Of a stretch of DNA of 64,000 bases, positions 36,701 to 44,483 are shown piece by piece. Location: assembly GCA_002300355.1 (NCBI GenBank), contig NSGV01000001.1:4464001-4528000 (forward strand), given 5' to 3'. The translations under genes and the position numbers were made by a program. Source of the DNA: Streptomyces sp. TLI_235. Its GTDB lineage: Bacteria > Actinomycetota > Actinomycetes > Streptomycetales > Streptomycetaceae. The notes beneath the pieces were generated by a model, which saw nothing but the letters and a program-made list of their open reading frames with translations, was not told the DNA's origin and made no database searches. How positions within the stretch are numbered: the stretch's first letter is position 1; every line of letters begins with the position of its first letter.

Positions 36701-39700
36701 TCGGCCGGGACGCCGACGAGCTGGGGCGGCAACTCGCCCTGGCCGCCCGGGACCTGCCCGGCGCGTGGCAGCGCGGCGCGGAGTGGGCGACCCCGGCCGG
36801 CAGCTGCTTCACCCCGCGGCCGATCGGCCCGGACGGCAAGGTGGCGCTGGTCTACCCCGGCGCCGTCAACACCTACCCGGGGCTGGGCCGGGACCTCTTC
36901 CGGGCCTTCCCCGGCCTGCTGGAGCGCTTCGAGTCGGAGGTGGAGCGGCCGGACGGGACCTTCCGCGCCGCCCGGCTGCACCCGCGCGCCCAGACCACCC
37001 CCGGCCGCCGCGAACTGATGGCGCTGGAAGCCGAGTTGGGCGAAGATCTGCCGTTCATGCTGGCCACCGGCACCACCTTCGCCATCCTCTACACCGACCT
37101 GGTGCGGGACCTGCTGGGCGTCCGCGCGGACGGCGCCTTCGGCTACAGCCTCGGCGAGTCCAGCATGCTGTTCGCCACCGGCGGCTGGCAGCGCGGCGCC
37201 CGCCGCGACGACCGGATCGGCGCCACGCCGATCTTCCGGCACCGGCTGAACGGGCGGCGCACCGCAGTCCGCGAGCAGTGGGGCCTCGCCGACTCCGTCC
37301 CGGACACCGAGGTCTGGGCCGGGCACGTGCTGCTCGCCGACGCCGAACGCGTCCGGGCCGCCCTCACCCGCTACGACCGGGTCTTCCTCACTCACGTCAA
37401 CACCCCCGGCGAGCTGGTGATCGCCGGCGATCCGGCCCAGTGCCGGGCGCTGATCGAGGAGTTGGGCTGCCCGGCCGCCCGGTCCCCGGTCAACGGCGTG
37501 ATGCACTGCCCGGTCGTCGACCCCGAGATCGACGGCCTCGCCGAACTCAACGACCACCCGATGGGCTCCGCCGGCGGCCTGGAACTGCTCAGCGCCTACG
37601 ACTACGGGCCCGTCCCCGACCTCGACCGGGCCGAGACCGCCCGCCGGATCGCCCGGACACTGCGCTCCACCATCGACTTCCCGCGCCTGGTCCGGGCGGC
37701 GTACGACCGGGGCTTCCGCTACTTCGTCGAGGTCGGCCCGGGCGCCACCTGCACCCGCTGGGTGCGCGACACGCTCGGCGACACCCCGCACGTCGCGGTG
37801 TCGGTGGACCGGCGCGGCGTGCCGACCGCCCGCACCGTCGCCCAACTGGCCGCCCGGCTCGTCGCGCACGGCGTACCGCTGGACCTCGCCGGACTGCTCG
37901 GGCCCGCCCCGGCCGTCCCCGCCCGGCGGCGGGTGCTCTTCCCGGTCGGCGGCGGCGCGTCCGTCCCCGCCCGGGTCGCCGCCGCGGCCACCGAACTGCT
38001 CGCCGCACCCGCGCCCGACCGCGCACTCGGCCACGCGGTCGAGACCGCACCGGAGCCCGTCCTGGCCGCGGTCGCGGCCGCCGGCGCCGCGACCGCCCGT
38101 GCCGCCGTTCCCGCCGTCCGCCCCGGCCCGGCAGCGGGCGGCGGCGATCCCCACCGCCCGTTGCCGGCCGGACCGTCCGGACCGTCCCCCTTCTCCCCGG
38201 AGGAGCAGATGCCCGCCGATCCGACCCTCGCCGACCCCGAGGTCATCGCCTTCGACGGCGAGCCGATCTCCTTCCTGCCGTGGAGCGAGCCGACCGCCGA
38301 CACCCCGACCGCCGGCACACCGGCCACACTGCCCGCCGAACCTGCTGCGCCTGCTGCGCCCGGCCGGCCGCGGAGCACCGCGGCCCCGGCCGCCGGGGCG
38401 GGCCAGTACGGTGCCCAGGACGTGGTCCGTGAACTGCGCGAACAGCTCATGGCCACCCACTCGGTGGTGATGGAGACCCAGCGCGTCCTGCAGGACAGCA
38501 CCCTGGCCCGCACCGAGGCACTGCTCGCCGCCCCGCCCGCGGACACCGCGGCGCTGCCGGCGCCCGAGCCGCAGGCCATCGAGGTCGCGCCCCGGCTCGA
38601 ACTCCCGCCGGCGCCCGAGCCGACGGCACCCGTCCTGGAGCCGACCGCGCTGCAACCCACCGCGGTGGCCCCGGCGAAGGAGCCCGGCGTGATCTGGGAC
38701 GAGGCCGATCTGCTGGCCTTCGCCACCGGCCGGATCGCCGACGTCTTCGGACCCGCCTTCGCCGAGATCGACGGCTACGCCAAGCGCGTCCGGCTGCCCG
38801 CACCGCCGTACCACTTCGTCACCCGGGTCACCGAGTTGCGCGCCGAGACCGGCGTGTACAAGCCGTCCTTCATCCGCACCGAGTACGACGTGCCGAAGGA
38901 CGCCTGGTACACCGTCGACGACGGGGTGCCGCCGGCGGTCGCCATCGAGGCCGGCCAGTGCGACCTGCTGCTGATCAGCTACCTCGGCATCGACTTCCGC
39001 AACAAGGGCGAGCGGGTCTATCGGCTGCTCGACTCCACCCTGGTCTTCCACGGCGACCTGCCGCGGGCCGGGCAGACCCTGCGCTACGACATCTCGATCA
39101 ACCGGTTCGTCACCCAGGGCGAGACCACGCTCTTCTTCTTCAGCTACCTCTGCTACGCCGACGGCGAGCTCATCCTCGAACTCAAGGACGCCTCCGCCGG
39201 GTTCTTCAGCAAGGCCGAACTCGACACCCCGCTCGGCGTGGTCGTCACCGCCAAGGAGAAGGCCGCCCGCGCAGCCCTCACCAGGACCTGGTTCAAGCCG
39301 CTCGCCAGGACGGAGCGGAACCACCTCACCGCCGCCGACCTCGAACTGCTCGCCCAGGGCCGGCCCGGCGAGGTCTTCGGCCCCGAACACGCCCAGGACG
39401 AGGGCCTCAACCCCGCCCTGCGCCTCCCCGACGCCAGGCTGCGGATGATCGACGACCTGCGGATCGACCGCACCGGCGGCCCGCGCGGCCTCGGCGCCCT
39501 CACCGCGACCAAGCGACTGCGGCCCGACGCCTGGTACTTCGAGTGCCACTTCCCCGACGACCCGGTGCTGGCCGGCTCGATGGTCGCCGAGGGCGCCGTC
39601 CAGGCACTGCAGGCCTACCTGCTGCACCAGGGCATGCACCTCGTCCTGCCGGACGCCCGCTTCCAGACCATCATCGGCCTGCAGACCGAGGTGCAGGTCC

Positions 39701-41079
39701 GCGGCCAGATCACCCCCGAGCACCGGGAGATCCGCTACGAGATCGAGGTCATGGAGCTGACCCTGCTCCCACGGCCCTCGGTGATCGCCGACATCCTGGT
39801 GTACCTGGGCGACAAGCCGGTCATCCGGATGCGCAACTTCGGCATCCAGATCCGGGAGAAGGAGGGCACCCCGTACCGCCCGGAGACCGGTGGCGTCCCC
39901 GCCTTCCTCGGCCGCCGCAACCGCTCCGGCGAACCCGCGATGATCAACGAGCTGCACCTGGCACACGCCGCCAAGGGCGACCTCGGCACCGCCATGGGCC
40001 CCGAGTTCGACGTCTACCGGAACAGCCGCGCGCCCTACATCCCCAACGGGGACTTCCAGTTCGTCGACCGGATCATGCAGCTCAAGGGCGTCCGCGGCGA
40101 CCTCGGCCCCGGCTCCGAGATGGTCACCGAGTACGACTCCCCGGCCGACGCCTGGTACTACACGCAGAACGCGCACCCCCACATGCCGAACTGCGTCCAC
40201 ATGGAGACCTCGCTGCAGGCCGCCATCCTGCTCGGCTACTACCTCGGCGCCACCCTCAAGCGGCCGGACACCGAGTACGCCATCCGCAACCTGGACGGGC
40301 GGGCCACCCTGGTCAAGGACCTCGACCTGCGCGGGAAGACCGTCCGGCACCACTCCAAGCTGCTGATGACCAGCGCCGTCCAGGGCGCCGTGCTGCAGAA
40401 CTTCAGCTACGAACTCTCCGCCGACGGCGAGGTGTTCTACACCGGCGAGTCCCTCTTCGGGTACTTCAGCGACGCCGCGCTCGCCAACCAGGCCGGCCTG
40501 GACGCCGGACAGTACGTCGCCCCCTGGATCGAGCAGGAGAAGCCCGCCGCCGAACGCGTCCACCGGATCGAACTCCCCGACGACGCACCCGTGTTCACCG
40601 ACCCGGCAGGCGGCCTGCTGCACCTGCCCGGCGGCCACTTCCACCTCGTCGACCGGGTCGACCTGGTCCGCGACGGCGGCCGGCACGGCCGCGGCTACCT
40701 GCACGGCCACCGCGCGGTGCGCCCCGACGAGTGGTACTTCGACTGCCACTTCCACCGCGACCCCGTGATGCCCGGATCGCTCGGCGTCGAGGCCGTCCTG
40801 CAGGCCCTGCGGCTGTACGTACTGGAGGAGGGCCTCGCCGAGGGCATCGAGCGGCCGCACTTCGCCCTCGCCACCGACGTCGAACTCGGCTGGAAGTACC
40901 GCGGCCAGATCCTCCGCCACGACGAGGAACTCCGCTTCGACGTGCACATCCGCGAGGTGCGCCGCGAGGACGGCCGGGTCCTGGTGGTCGCCGACGCCGA
41001 CCTGTGGAAGCCCGGCCTGCGGATCTACGAGCTCACCGGCGTGGCCGTCGAGGTCCGGTCCCAGCAGGCCACCCCCTGA
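33742..41079 (+). CDS. pfaC: PfaC-like synthase with fused acyltransferase, KS-CLF-AT-DH-DH
   Basis: Iterative synthase subunit of 2445 residues. KS ~1-440 has active Cys192 (DAACSSAL). A second KS-fold ~460-940 is a chain-length factor: the Cys position is Gly666 in FTVSAEGAG. AT ~1030-1380 carries GYSLGE with Ser1136. A Pro/Ala linker (~1400-1640) follows, then two FabA-type double-hotdog dehydratase regions, with catalytic His1936 (WYFECHFPDDPVLAGS) and His2336 (WYFDCHFHRDPVMPGS). In proteobacterial Pfa systems the AT is a separate PfaB; here it is fused between CLF and DH. The FabA-type DHs are what allow trans-to-cis isomerisation and retention of double bonds. ATG 33742 has GGAGGG at a longish distance. 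Confidence 0.92.
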   Translation: MSTYAIVGLSCLFPGADTPDRFWQNLVTGTDSRGEGGPEVFGPPADPRDLDPQHRITCTRGGFVRGFAFDPTGYRIAAERLAGLDRVFHWSLHTAREALRTGGHLDRPELLARTGLVLGNYSFPTPGSAELSLPLVDQAVRTGLRRAGLDLPPSAAAPLRDPADARVSGAPARIVGAALGLGGPRYALDAACSSALYALKLACDHLATGQADLVLAGGVCAPDPTLIHLCFSDLHAYPEDGFSQPFDARSAGILTGQGAGMVAVRRLADALRDGDRIHAVIDGIGLTNDGGGRHLLVPDEAGQHRAYELAYRAAGVSPAEVDYLECHATGTPIGDTTEAASVAGFFGARGELPLLGSVKGNIGHLLTVAGLSSLLKVVLAMEHGQLPPTIGVTEPVPGPGGTAAAALVRTGRAWPAAAGARHAAVSAFGFGGTNAHVVLSDAVPAAVADRPATDLPAPEIVGLGAHFGAFDSAAAFERAVHDGLDSFRPLPERRWRGLEESTGGDLAAAGVEPGTPPVGAFVDTVGLDPVDHRIPPADLRNYNLQHALMSKVADEALTDAGYSRAPAPGASAPEARRIAVVVAMEIEPSAHLHLARHRIGAQLRDLLAGTDLTPEQREKLTAIARDGVHEPIVANEVLSYIGNIMASRISSLWNLTGPSFTVSAEGAGTAQALETARLLLLDETVEAVLVGAVDLAGSPENLVRRTAAHGAPATGPGLAFGEGTGGWRIGEGAGAVVLTRPGEGRRPAYARLDAVAVRHAEPVDGRLPDADAGALTEAAALAHRAAGITAADIGYLEAHAAGTAAEDTAELAALAAVHPAGSPGPALGSARAQIGDAQGAAAMAGLLRAVLAVHHGYLPGVPGWQRPAAELADRLAATGCHLADTSRPWLRTERTGRRHAVVSFIAEGGAHGHVVVSAAATSGAVEERAWQRAGGPVLLALGADDPAGMLAAVERHRGLLADGADPYALARAAADALPAGTPRVVLVGRDADELGRQLALAARDLPGAWQRGAEWATPAGSCFTPRPIGPDGKVALVYPGAVNTYPGLGRDLFRAFPGLLERFESEVERPDGTFRAARLHPRAQTTPGRRELMALEAELGEDLPFMLATGTTFAILYTDLVRDLLGVRADGAFGYSLGESSMLFATGGWQRGARRDDRIGATPIFRHRLNGRRTAVREQWGLADSVPDTEVWAGHVLLADAERVRAALTRYDRVFLTHVNTPGELVIAGDPAQCRALIEELGCPAARSPVNGVMHCPVVDPEIDGLAELNDHPMGSAGGLELLSAYDYGPVPDLDRAETARRIARTLRSTIDFPRLVRAAYDRGFRYFVEVGPGATCTRWVRDTLGDTPHVAVSVDRRGVPTARTVAQLAARLVAHGVPLDLAGLLGPAPAVPARRRVLFPVGGGASVPARVAAAATELLAAPAPDRALGHAVETAPEPVLAAVAAAGAATARAAVPAVRPGPAAGGGDPHRPLPAGPSGPSPFSPEEQMPADPTLADPEVIAFDGEPISFLPWSEPTADTPTAGTPATLPAEPAAPAAPGRPRSTAAPAAGAGQYGAQDVVRELREQLMATHSVVMETQRVLQDSTLARTEALLAAPPADTAALPAPEPQAIEVAPRLELPPAPEPTAPVLEPTALQPTAVAPAKEPGVIWDEADLLAFATGRIADVFGPAFAEIDGYAKRVRLPAPPYHFVTRVTELRAETGVYKPSFIRTEYDVPKDAWYTVDDGVPPAVAIEAGQCDLLLISYLGIDFRNKGERVYRLLDSTLVFHGDLPRAGQTLRYDISINRFVTQGETTLFFFSYLCYADGELILELKDASAGFFSKAELDTPLGVVVTAKEKAARAALTRTWFKPLARTERNHLTAADLELLAQGRPGEVFGPEHAQDEGLNPALRLPDARLRMIDDLRIDRTGGPRGLGALTATKRLRPDAWYFECHFPDDPVLAGSMVAEGAVQALQAYLLHQGMHLVLPDARFQTIIGLQTEVQVRGQITPEHREIRYEIEVMELTLLPRPSVIADILVYLGDKPVIRMRNFGIQIREKEGTPYRPETGGVPAFLGRRNRSGEPAMINELHLAHAAKGDLGTAMGPEFDVYRNSRAPYIPNGDFQFVDRIMQLKGVRGDLGPGSEMVTEYDSPADAWYYTQNAHPHMPNCVHMETSLQAAILLGYYLGATLKRPDTEYAIRNLDGRATLVKDLDLRGKTVRHHSKLLMTSAVQGAVLQNFSYELSADGEVFYTGESLFGYFSDAALANQAGLDAGQYVAPWIEQEKPAAERVHRIELPDDAPVFTDPAGGLLHLPGGHFHLVDRVDLVRDGGRHGRGYLHGHRAVRPDEWYFDCHFHRDPVMPGSLGVEAVLQALRLYVLEEGLAEGIERPHFALATDVELGWKYRGQILRHDEELRFDVHIREVRREDGRVLVVADADLWKPGLRIYELTGVAVEVRSQQATP

Positions 41080-41110
41080 CCCCGCCCCGCCCGAGGAGAC
41101 GGAACCCACC

Positions 41111-42742
41111 ATGAACCACCCCCAGACCCCACTGCTCTGGCAGGGCGAGCAGTATCCGAGCACCGACCCGGCCGGGATCTACCAGGCCCTCTCCGACCTG
41201 GAACACCCCTGCTTCGTCGTCCGCGCCCCGCAGGGCATCGGCGCCGCCGCCGGCGGCCGCGCCGTGCCGTCCGGGGGCCGCGCCGGCGGCCTGCCGCTGC
41301 TCGCCGCCGCCGCGCCGCTGCCCCCACAGCGCCTCGGCTCGGCCGCCTTCCTCGCCGCGCACGGCGTCCGGCAGCCGTACCTGGCCGGGGCGATGGCCGG
41401 CGGCATCGCCTCCGCCGACCTGGTGATCGCCCTCGCCCGGCAGGGCTTCCTCGGCTCCTTCGGCGCCGCCGGCCTGCTGCCGGAGAGCATCGAGGAGGCG
41501 CTCGCCCGGTTCGCCGCCGAGATCCCCGGCCTGCCGTACGCCGTCAACCTGATCCACAGCCCCAGCGAGGAACGGCTGGAGCGGGAGGCCGTCGAGCTGT
41601 TCCTGCGGCACGGCGTGCGCTGCGTCGAGGCCTCCGCCTTCATGGCGCTCAGCCCGCACATCGTCCGCTATCGGCTGGCCGGGCTGCGCCGCGGTCCGGA
41701 CGGCCGGCCGGTCGCCGACCACCGGGTGATCGCCAAGATCTCCCGCACCGAGACCGCCGAGCGGTTCATGCGCCCGGCCCCGGCCGCCGCCGTCAGCGCG
41801 CTGCTGGAGCAGGGCCTGATCACCGCGCTCCAGGCCGACCTCGCCAAGTACGTGCCGATGGCCGACGACATCACCGTCGAGGCCGACTCCGGCGGACACA
41901 CCGACCGGCGGCCGCTGCCCGCCCTGCTGCCCAGCATCCTGCGGCTGCGGGACGCCGTGCAGCGCGAACACCGCTACCCGGTGCCCGTCCGGGTCGGCGC
42001 GGCCGGCGGGCTCGGTACGCCGGCCGCGGTGGCCGCCGCCTTCGCGATGGGCGCCGCGTACGTCGTCACCGGCTCGGTCAACCAGTCCTGCGTCGAGTCC
42101 GGGGCGTCCAAGGCCACCAGGGCGCTGCTCGCCGAGGCCGGCATCGCCGACTGCGAGATGGCACCCGCCGCCGACATGTTCGAACTCGGCGTCGAGCTCC
42201 AGGTGCTGAAGAAGGGCACGCTCTTCCCGATGCGCGCCAAGAAGCTCTACGAGCTCTACCAGGCGTACGACGGACTGGAGTCGCTGCCCGAGGCCGAGCG
42301 CGCCCGCCTGGAGGCCCAGGTCTTCCGCCGCCCGCTCGCCGACGTCTGGCAGGAGTGCGTCGGCTACTTCGAACGCCGCGACCCCGAGCAGCTGGCCCGC
42401 GCCGCCGGCAGCCCCAAGCGCCGGATGGCCCTGGTCTTCCGCTGGTACCTCGGGATGTCCTCCCGCTGGGCCGTCACCGGCGACCCCGACCGCACCCTCG
42501 ACTACCAGATCTGGTGCGGCCCGGCGATGGGCAGCTTCAACGACTGGGTGACCGCCAGCTACCTCAAGGCCCCCGGCAACCGGCGGGTCGCCGAGGTCGC
42601 CCACCACCTGATGCGCGGCGCCGCCTTCCACACCCGGATCGCCCAGCTGCGCACCGCCGGCGTGCACATCCCGGCCGCCGCAGCCGACTACCGGCCGGTG
42701 CCGCTGGAGTCCGCGGTCACCACCCTGGAGGGCGCCAGATGA
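41111..42742 (+). CDS. pfaD: PfaD-like FMN enoyl reductase
   Basis: Trans-acting enoyl reductase of PUFA synthases, 543 residues, nitronate-monooxygenase-like TIM barrel binding FMN. Typical PfaD segments are GAMAGGIASADLVIALARQG, VGAAGGLGTPAAVAAAFAMGAAYVVTGSVNQSC and the long C-terminal helical domain (FRWYLGMSSRWAVTGD...YQIWCGPAMGSFNDWV). GAGGAGACGG precedes ATG 41111. It lies directly after pfaC, and its stop overlaps the start of the next gene (ATGA), so it is translationally coupled to the first acyl-CoA dehydrogenase. Confidence 0.93.
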   Translation: MNHPQTPLLWQGEQYPSTDPAGIYQALSDLEHPCFVVRAPQGIGAAAGGRAVPSGGRAGGLPLLAAAAPLPPQRLGSAAFLAAHGVRQPYLAGAMAGGIASADLVIALARQGFLGSFGAAGLLPESIEEALARFAAEIPGLPYAVNLIHSPSEERLEREAVELFLRHGVRCVEASAFMALSPHIVRYRLAGLRRGPDGRPVADHRVIAKISRTETAERFMRPAPAAAVSALLEQGLITALQADLAKYVPMADDITVEADSGGHTDRRPLPALLPSILRLRDAVQREHRYPVPVRVGAAGGLGTPAAVAAAFAMGAAYVVTGSVNQSCVESGASKATRALLAEAGIADCEMAPAADMFELGVELQVLKKGTLFPMRAKKLYELYQAYDGLESLPEAERARLEAQVFRRPLADVWQECVGYFERRDPEQLARAAGSPKRRMALVFRWYLGMSSRWAVTGDPDRTLDYQIWCGPAMGSFNDWVTASYLKAPGNRRVAEVAHHLMRGAAFHTRIAQLRTAGVHIPAAAADYRPVPLESAVTTLEGAR

Positions 42743-44448
42743 CCGGCCCGCTCGACGGACTCGGCTCCGCCGCCGCACGGTTGGAGCAGGTGCTCGGCCC
42801 CGCCGAGGACCCGGGCAACCCGAACGGCTTCGTCGCCGCCGTCCGCCGCGACGAGGCGGGGGCGTACCCCGAGGAGCTGGCCGCCGCCCTGCGCGCCGCC
42901 GGCTTCCACCTCGACTACCTGCCCGCCGACTGGGGCGGCACCTTCAGCTCCTTCGACCGCAGCCTGCTGCTCGTCCGCGCGGCCGCCCGGCGCGACCTCA
43001 ACGCCATGCCGGCCACCATGTTCTCCATCACCGCCGCCACCTGCGTCCGGCTGCACGGCTCACCCGCCCAGCAGCAGGAGGTCGCCGAACTCCTGCGCGG
43101 CGGCGGCGCGGTGGCCTTCGCCCTGTCCGAGGCCGGGCACGGCAGCGACCTGCTCGCCAACACCGCCCGCCTCGAACGCGACCCGGACGGGCCGGGGCTG
43201 CGGCTCACCGGCGAGAAGTGGATGGTCGGCCTCGGGCAGCGCTGCGACGCCGCCTACGTGGTCGCCCGCACCGGCGAGCGCGGCCCCGGCGCCTTCACCG
43301 CCGTCCTGCTCGACCTCGCCGCCGCCCGGCCGGAGTTCGACCGCGGCCCGGCCGTGCCCACCGGCGGCATGCGCGGCATCGACTTCGCCCACCTGCGGTT
43401 CGACGGACTCCCCGTCGCAGGTGGCCGCGTCGTCGGCCGGCCCGGCGAGGCCCTGGAGGCCGCCGTCAAGGCCCAGCAGGTGGTCCGGCTGATGTCCACC
43501 GCAGGCAGCCTCGGCTGCGCCGACACCGCGCTGCGGCTCACCCTCGGCTTCGCCGCGGACCGCCGCACCGGCCGCAGCCGGCTCCTCGACACCCCCTACC
43601 AGCGGCGCGAGTCGGCGATCGCCGCGGCCGCGCTGCTCGCCGCCGACGCGGTCGCGCTGAGCGCCGCCCGCGGCATCCATCTCGCCCCCGAGCAGTTCAG
43701 CGTCTGGGGGTGCGCCGCCAAGCACGTGGTCGCCGAGGCCGTCGAGGACGCGATCGCCCGCTGCGGCGCCACCCTCGCCACCCGCTCGGTGCTGCGCACC
43801 GAAGGACCCGGCGGCGGCATCTTCCAGAAACTCCAGCGGGACGCCGCCCTCGTCCGGGTCGTCGACACCAGCACCCTCGCCAACCTGCGCTCCTTCACCG
43901 GCCAACTGCCCGCCCTCGCGAAGGCTCCCGCCGGCCCGCCCGAGGACGCCGCGACCGTCTTCGCCCTGGACGCGCCACTGCCGCCCTACGACCCGGCCCG
44001 GCTCGACCTCAACGCCCGCGGCCGCGACCTGCCCACCGGCACCCTGGCCGCGATCGCCGGACCGGCCACCGCGGCCCTCGCCGAGGCCGGCTCCCCGGCG
44101 GCGGCCGTCCTCGCCGGACGGCTGCACGACGCCCTGCGCGCCCTGCCCAAGGAGACCGAGCAGGCCGGCACCGGACTCGGCCTCGTCGACCTCGCCGAAC
44201 GCTTCGCCTGGCTGCACGCCGCCGCCTGCTGCCTCCAGCTCTGGTGGGCGAGCCGCCACCTGCCGCTGTACGGCCAGCCACCCGGCTCGGCCGGCTGGGT
44301 CGGCGCCTGCCTCGCCTACCTGCTGGCCCGCGCCGACGGCACCGATCCGCGCCGCGGCGCCGAGCCGCTCGCGCCCGCCCTCGACACCGTGCTCGCCCTG
44401 CACCGGGAGCACCGGATGTTCTCGGCCGTCCCCGTCCCGCTGGCGTGA
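42739..44448 (+). CDS. Acyl-CoA dehydrogenase-like flavoprotein 1 of the cluster
   Basis: FAD-dependent acyl dehydrogenase homologue of 569 residues, larger than the usual ~380 because of a ~170-residue C-terminal extension. The FAD/substrate motif ALSEAGHGSDLLAN and TGEKW at 157-161 are standard. By eye, the catalytic Glu of the YEGT motif is replaced by Asp376 in VVDTSTLAN. Coupled to pfaD by a 4-base overlap. It probably oxidises an acyl chain carried on ACP or CoA, possibly as a heteromer with the next protein. Such genes are not part of the minimal pfa set. Confidence 0.85.
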   Translation: MTGPLDGLGSAAARLEQVLGPAEDPGNPNGFVAAVRRDEAGAYPEELAAALRAAGFHLDYLPADWGGTFSSFDRSLLLVRAAARRDLNAMPATMFSITAATCVRLHGSPAQQQEVAELLRGGGAVAFALSEAGHGSDLLANTARLERDPDGPGLRLTGEKWMVGLGQRCDAAYVVARTGERGPGAFTAVLLDLAAARPEFDRGPAVPTGGMRGIDFAHLRFDGLPVAGGRVVGRPGEALEAAVKAQQVVRLMSTAGSLGCADTALRLTLGFAADRRTGRSRLLDTPYQRRESAIAAAALLAADAVALSAARGIHLAPEQFSVWGCAAKHVVAEAVEDAIARCGATLATRSVLRTEGPGGGIFQKLQRDAALVRVVDTSTLANLRSFTGQLPALAKAPAGPPEDAATVFALDAPLPPYDPARLDLNARGRDLPTGTLAAIAGPATAALAEAGSPAAAVLAGRLHDALRALPKETEQAGTGLGLVDLAERFAWLHAAACCLQLWWASRHLPLYGQPPGSAGWVGACLAYLLARADGTDPRRGAEPLAPALDTVLALHREHRMFSAVPVPLA

Positions 44449-44483
44449 CCGACCCCCTGAACCCACACGACCGGAGGAGACCG

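Noticed and set aside
26831..41079. Enediyne-type or modular type I PKS
   Set aside because: The KS-AT-ACP(3)-KR-DH plus KS-CLF-AT-DH-DH plus PfaD set is that of PUFA synthases; there are no multiple modules, and no separate enediyne core or TEBC-type thioesterase.
33241..41163. A 2640-codon open frame on the minus strand opposite pfaC (and 2350 codons opposite pfaA)
   Set aside because: Long antisense frames are an artefact of extreme GC at third positions; the translations are low-complexity Gly/Ala/Val/Asp with no domains, while the plus strand encodes clear synthase domains.
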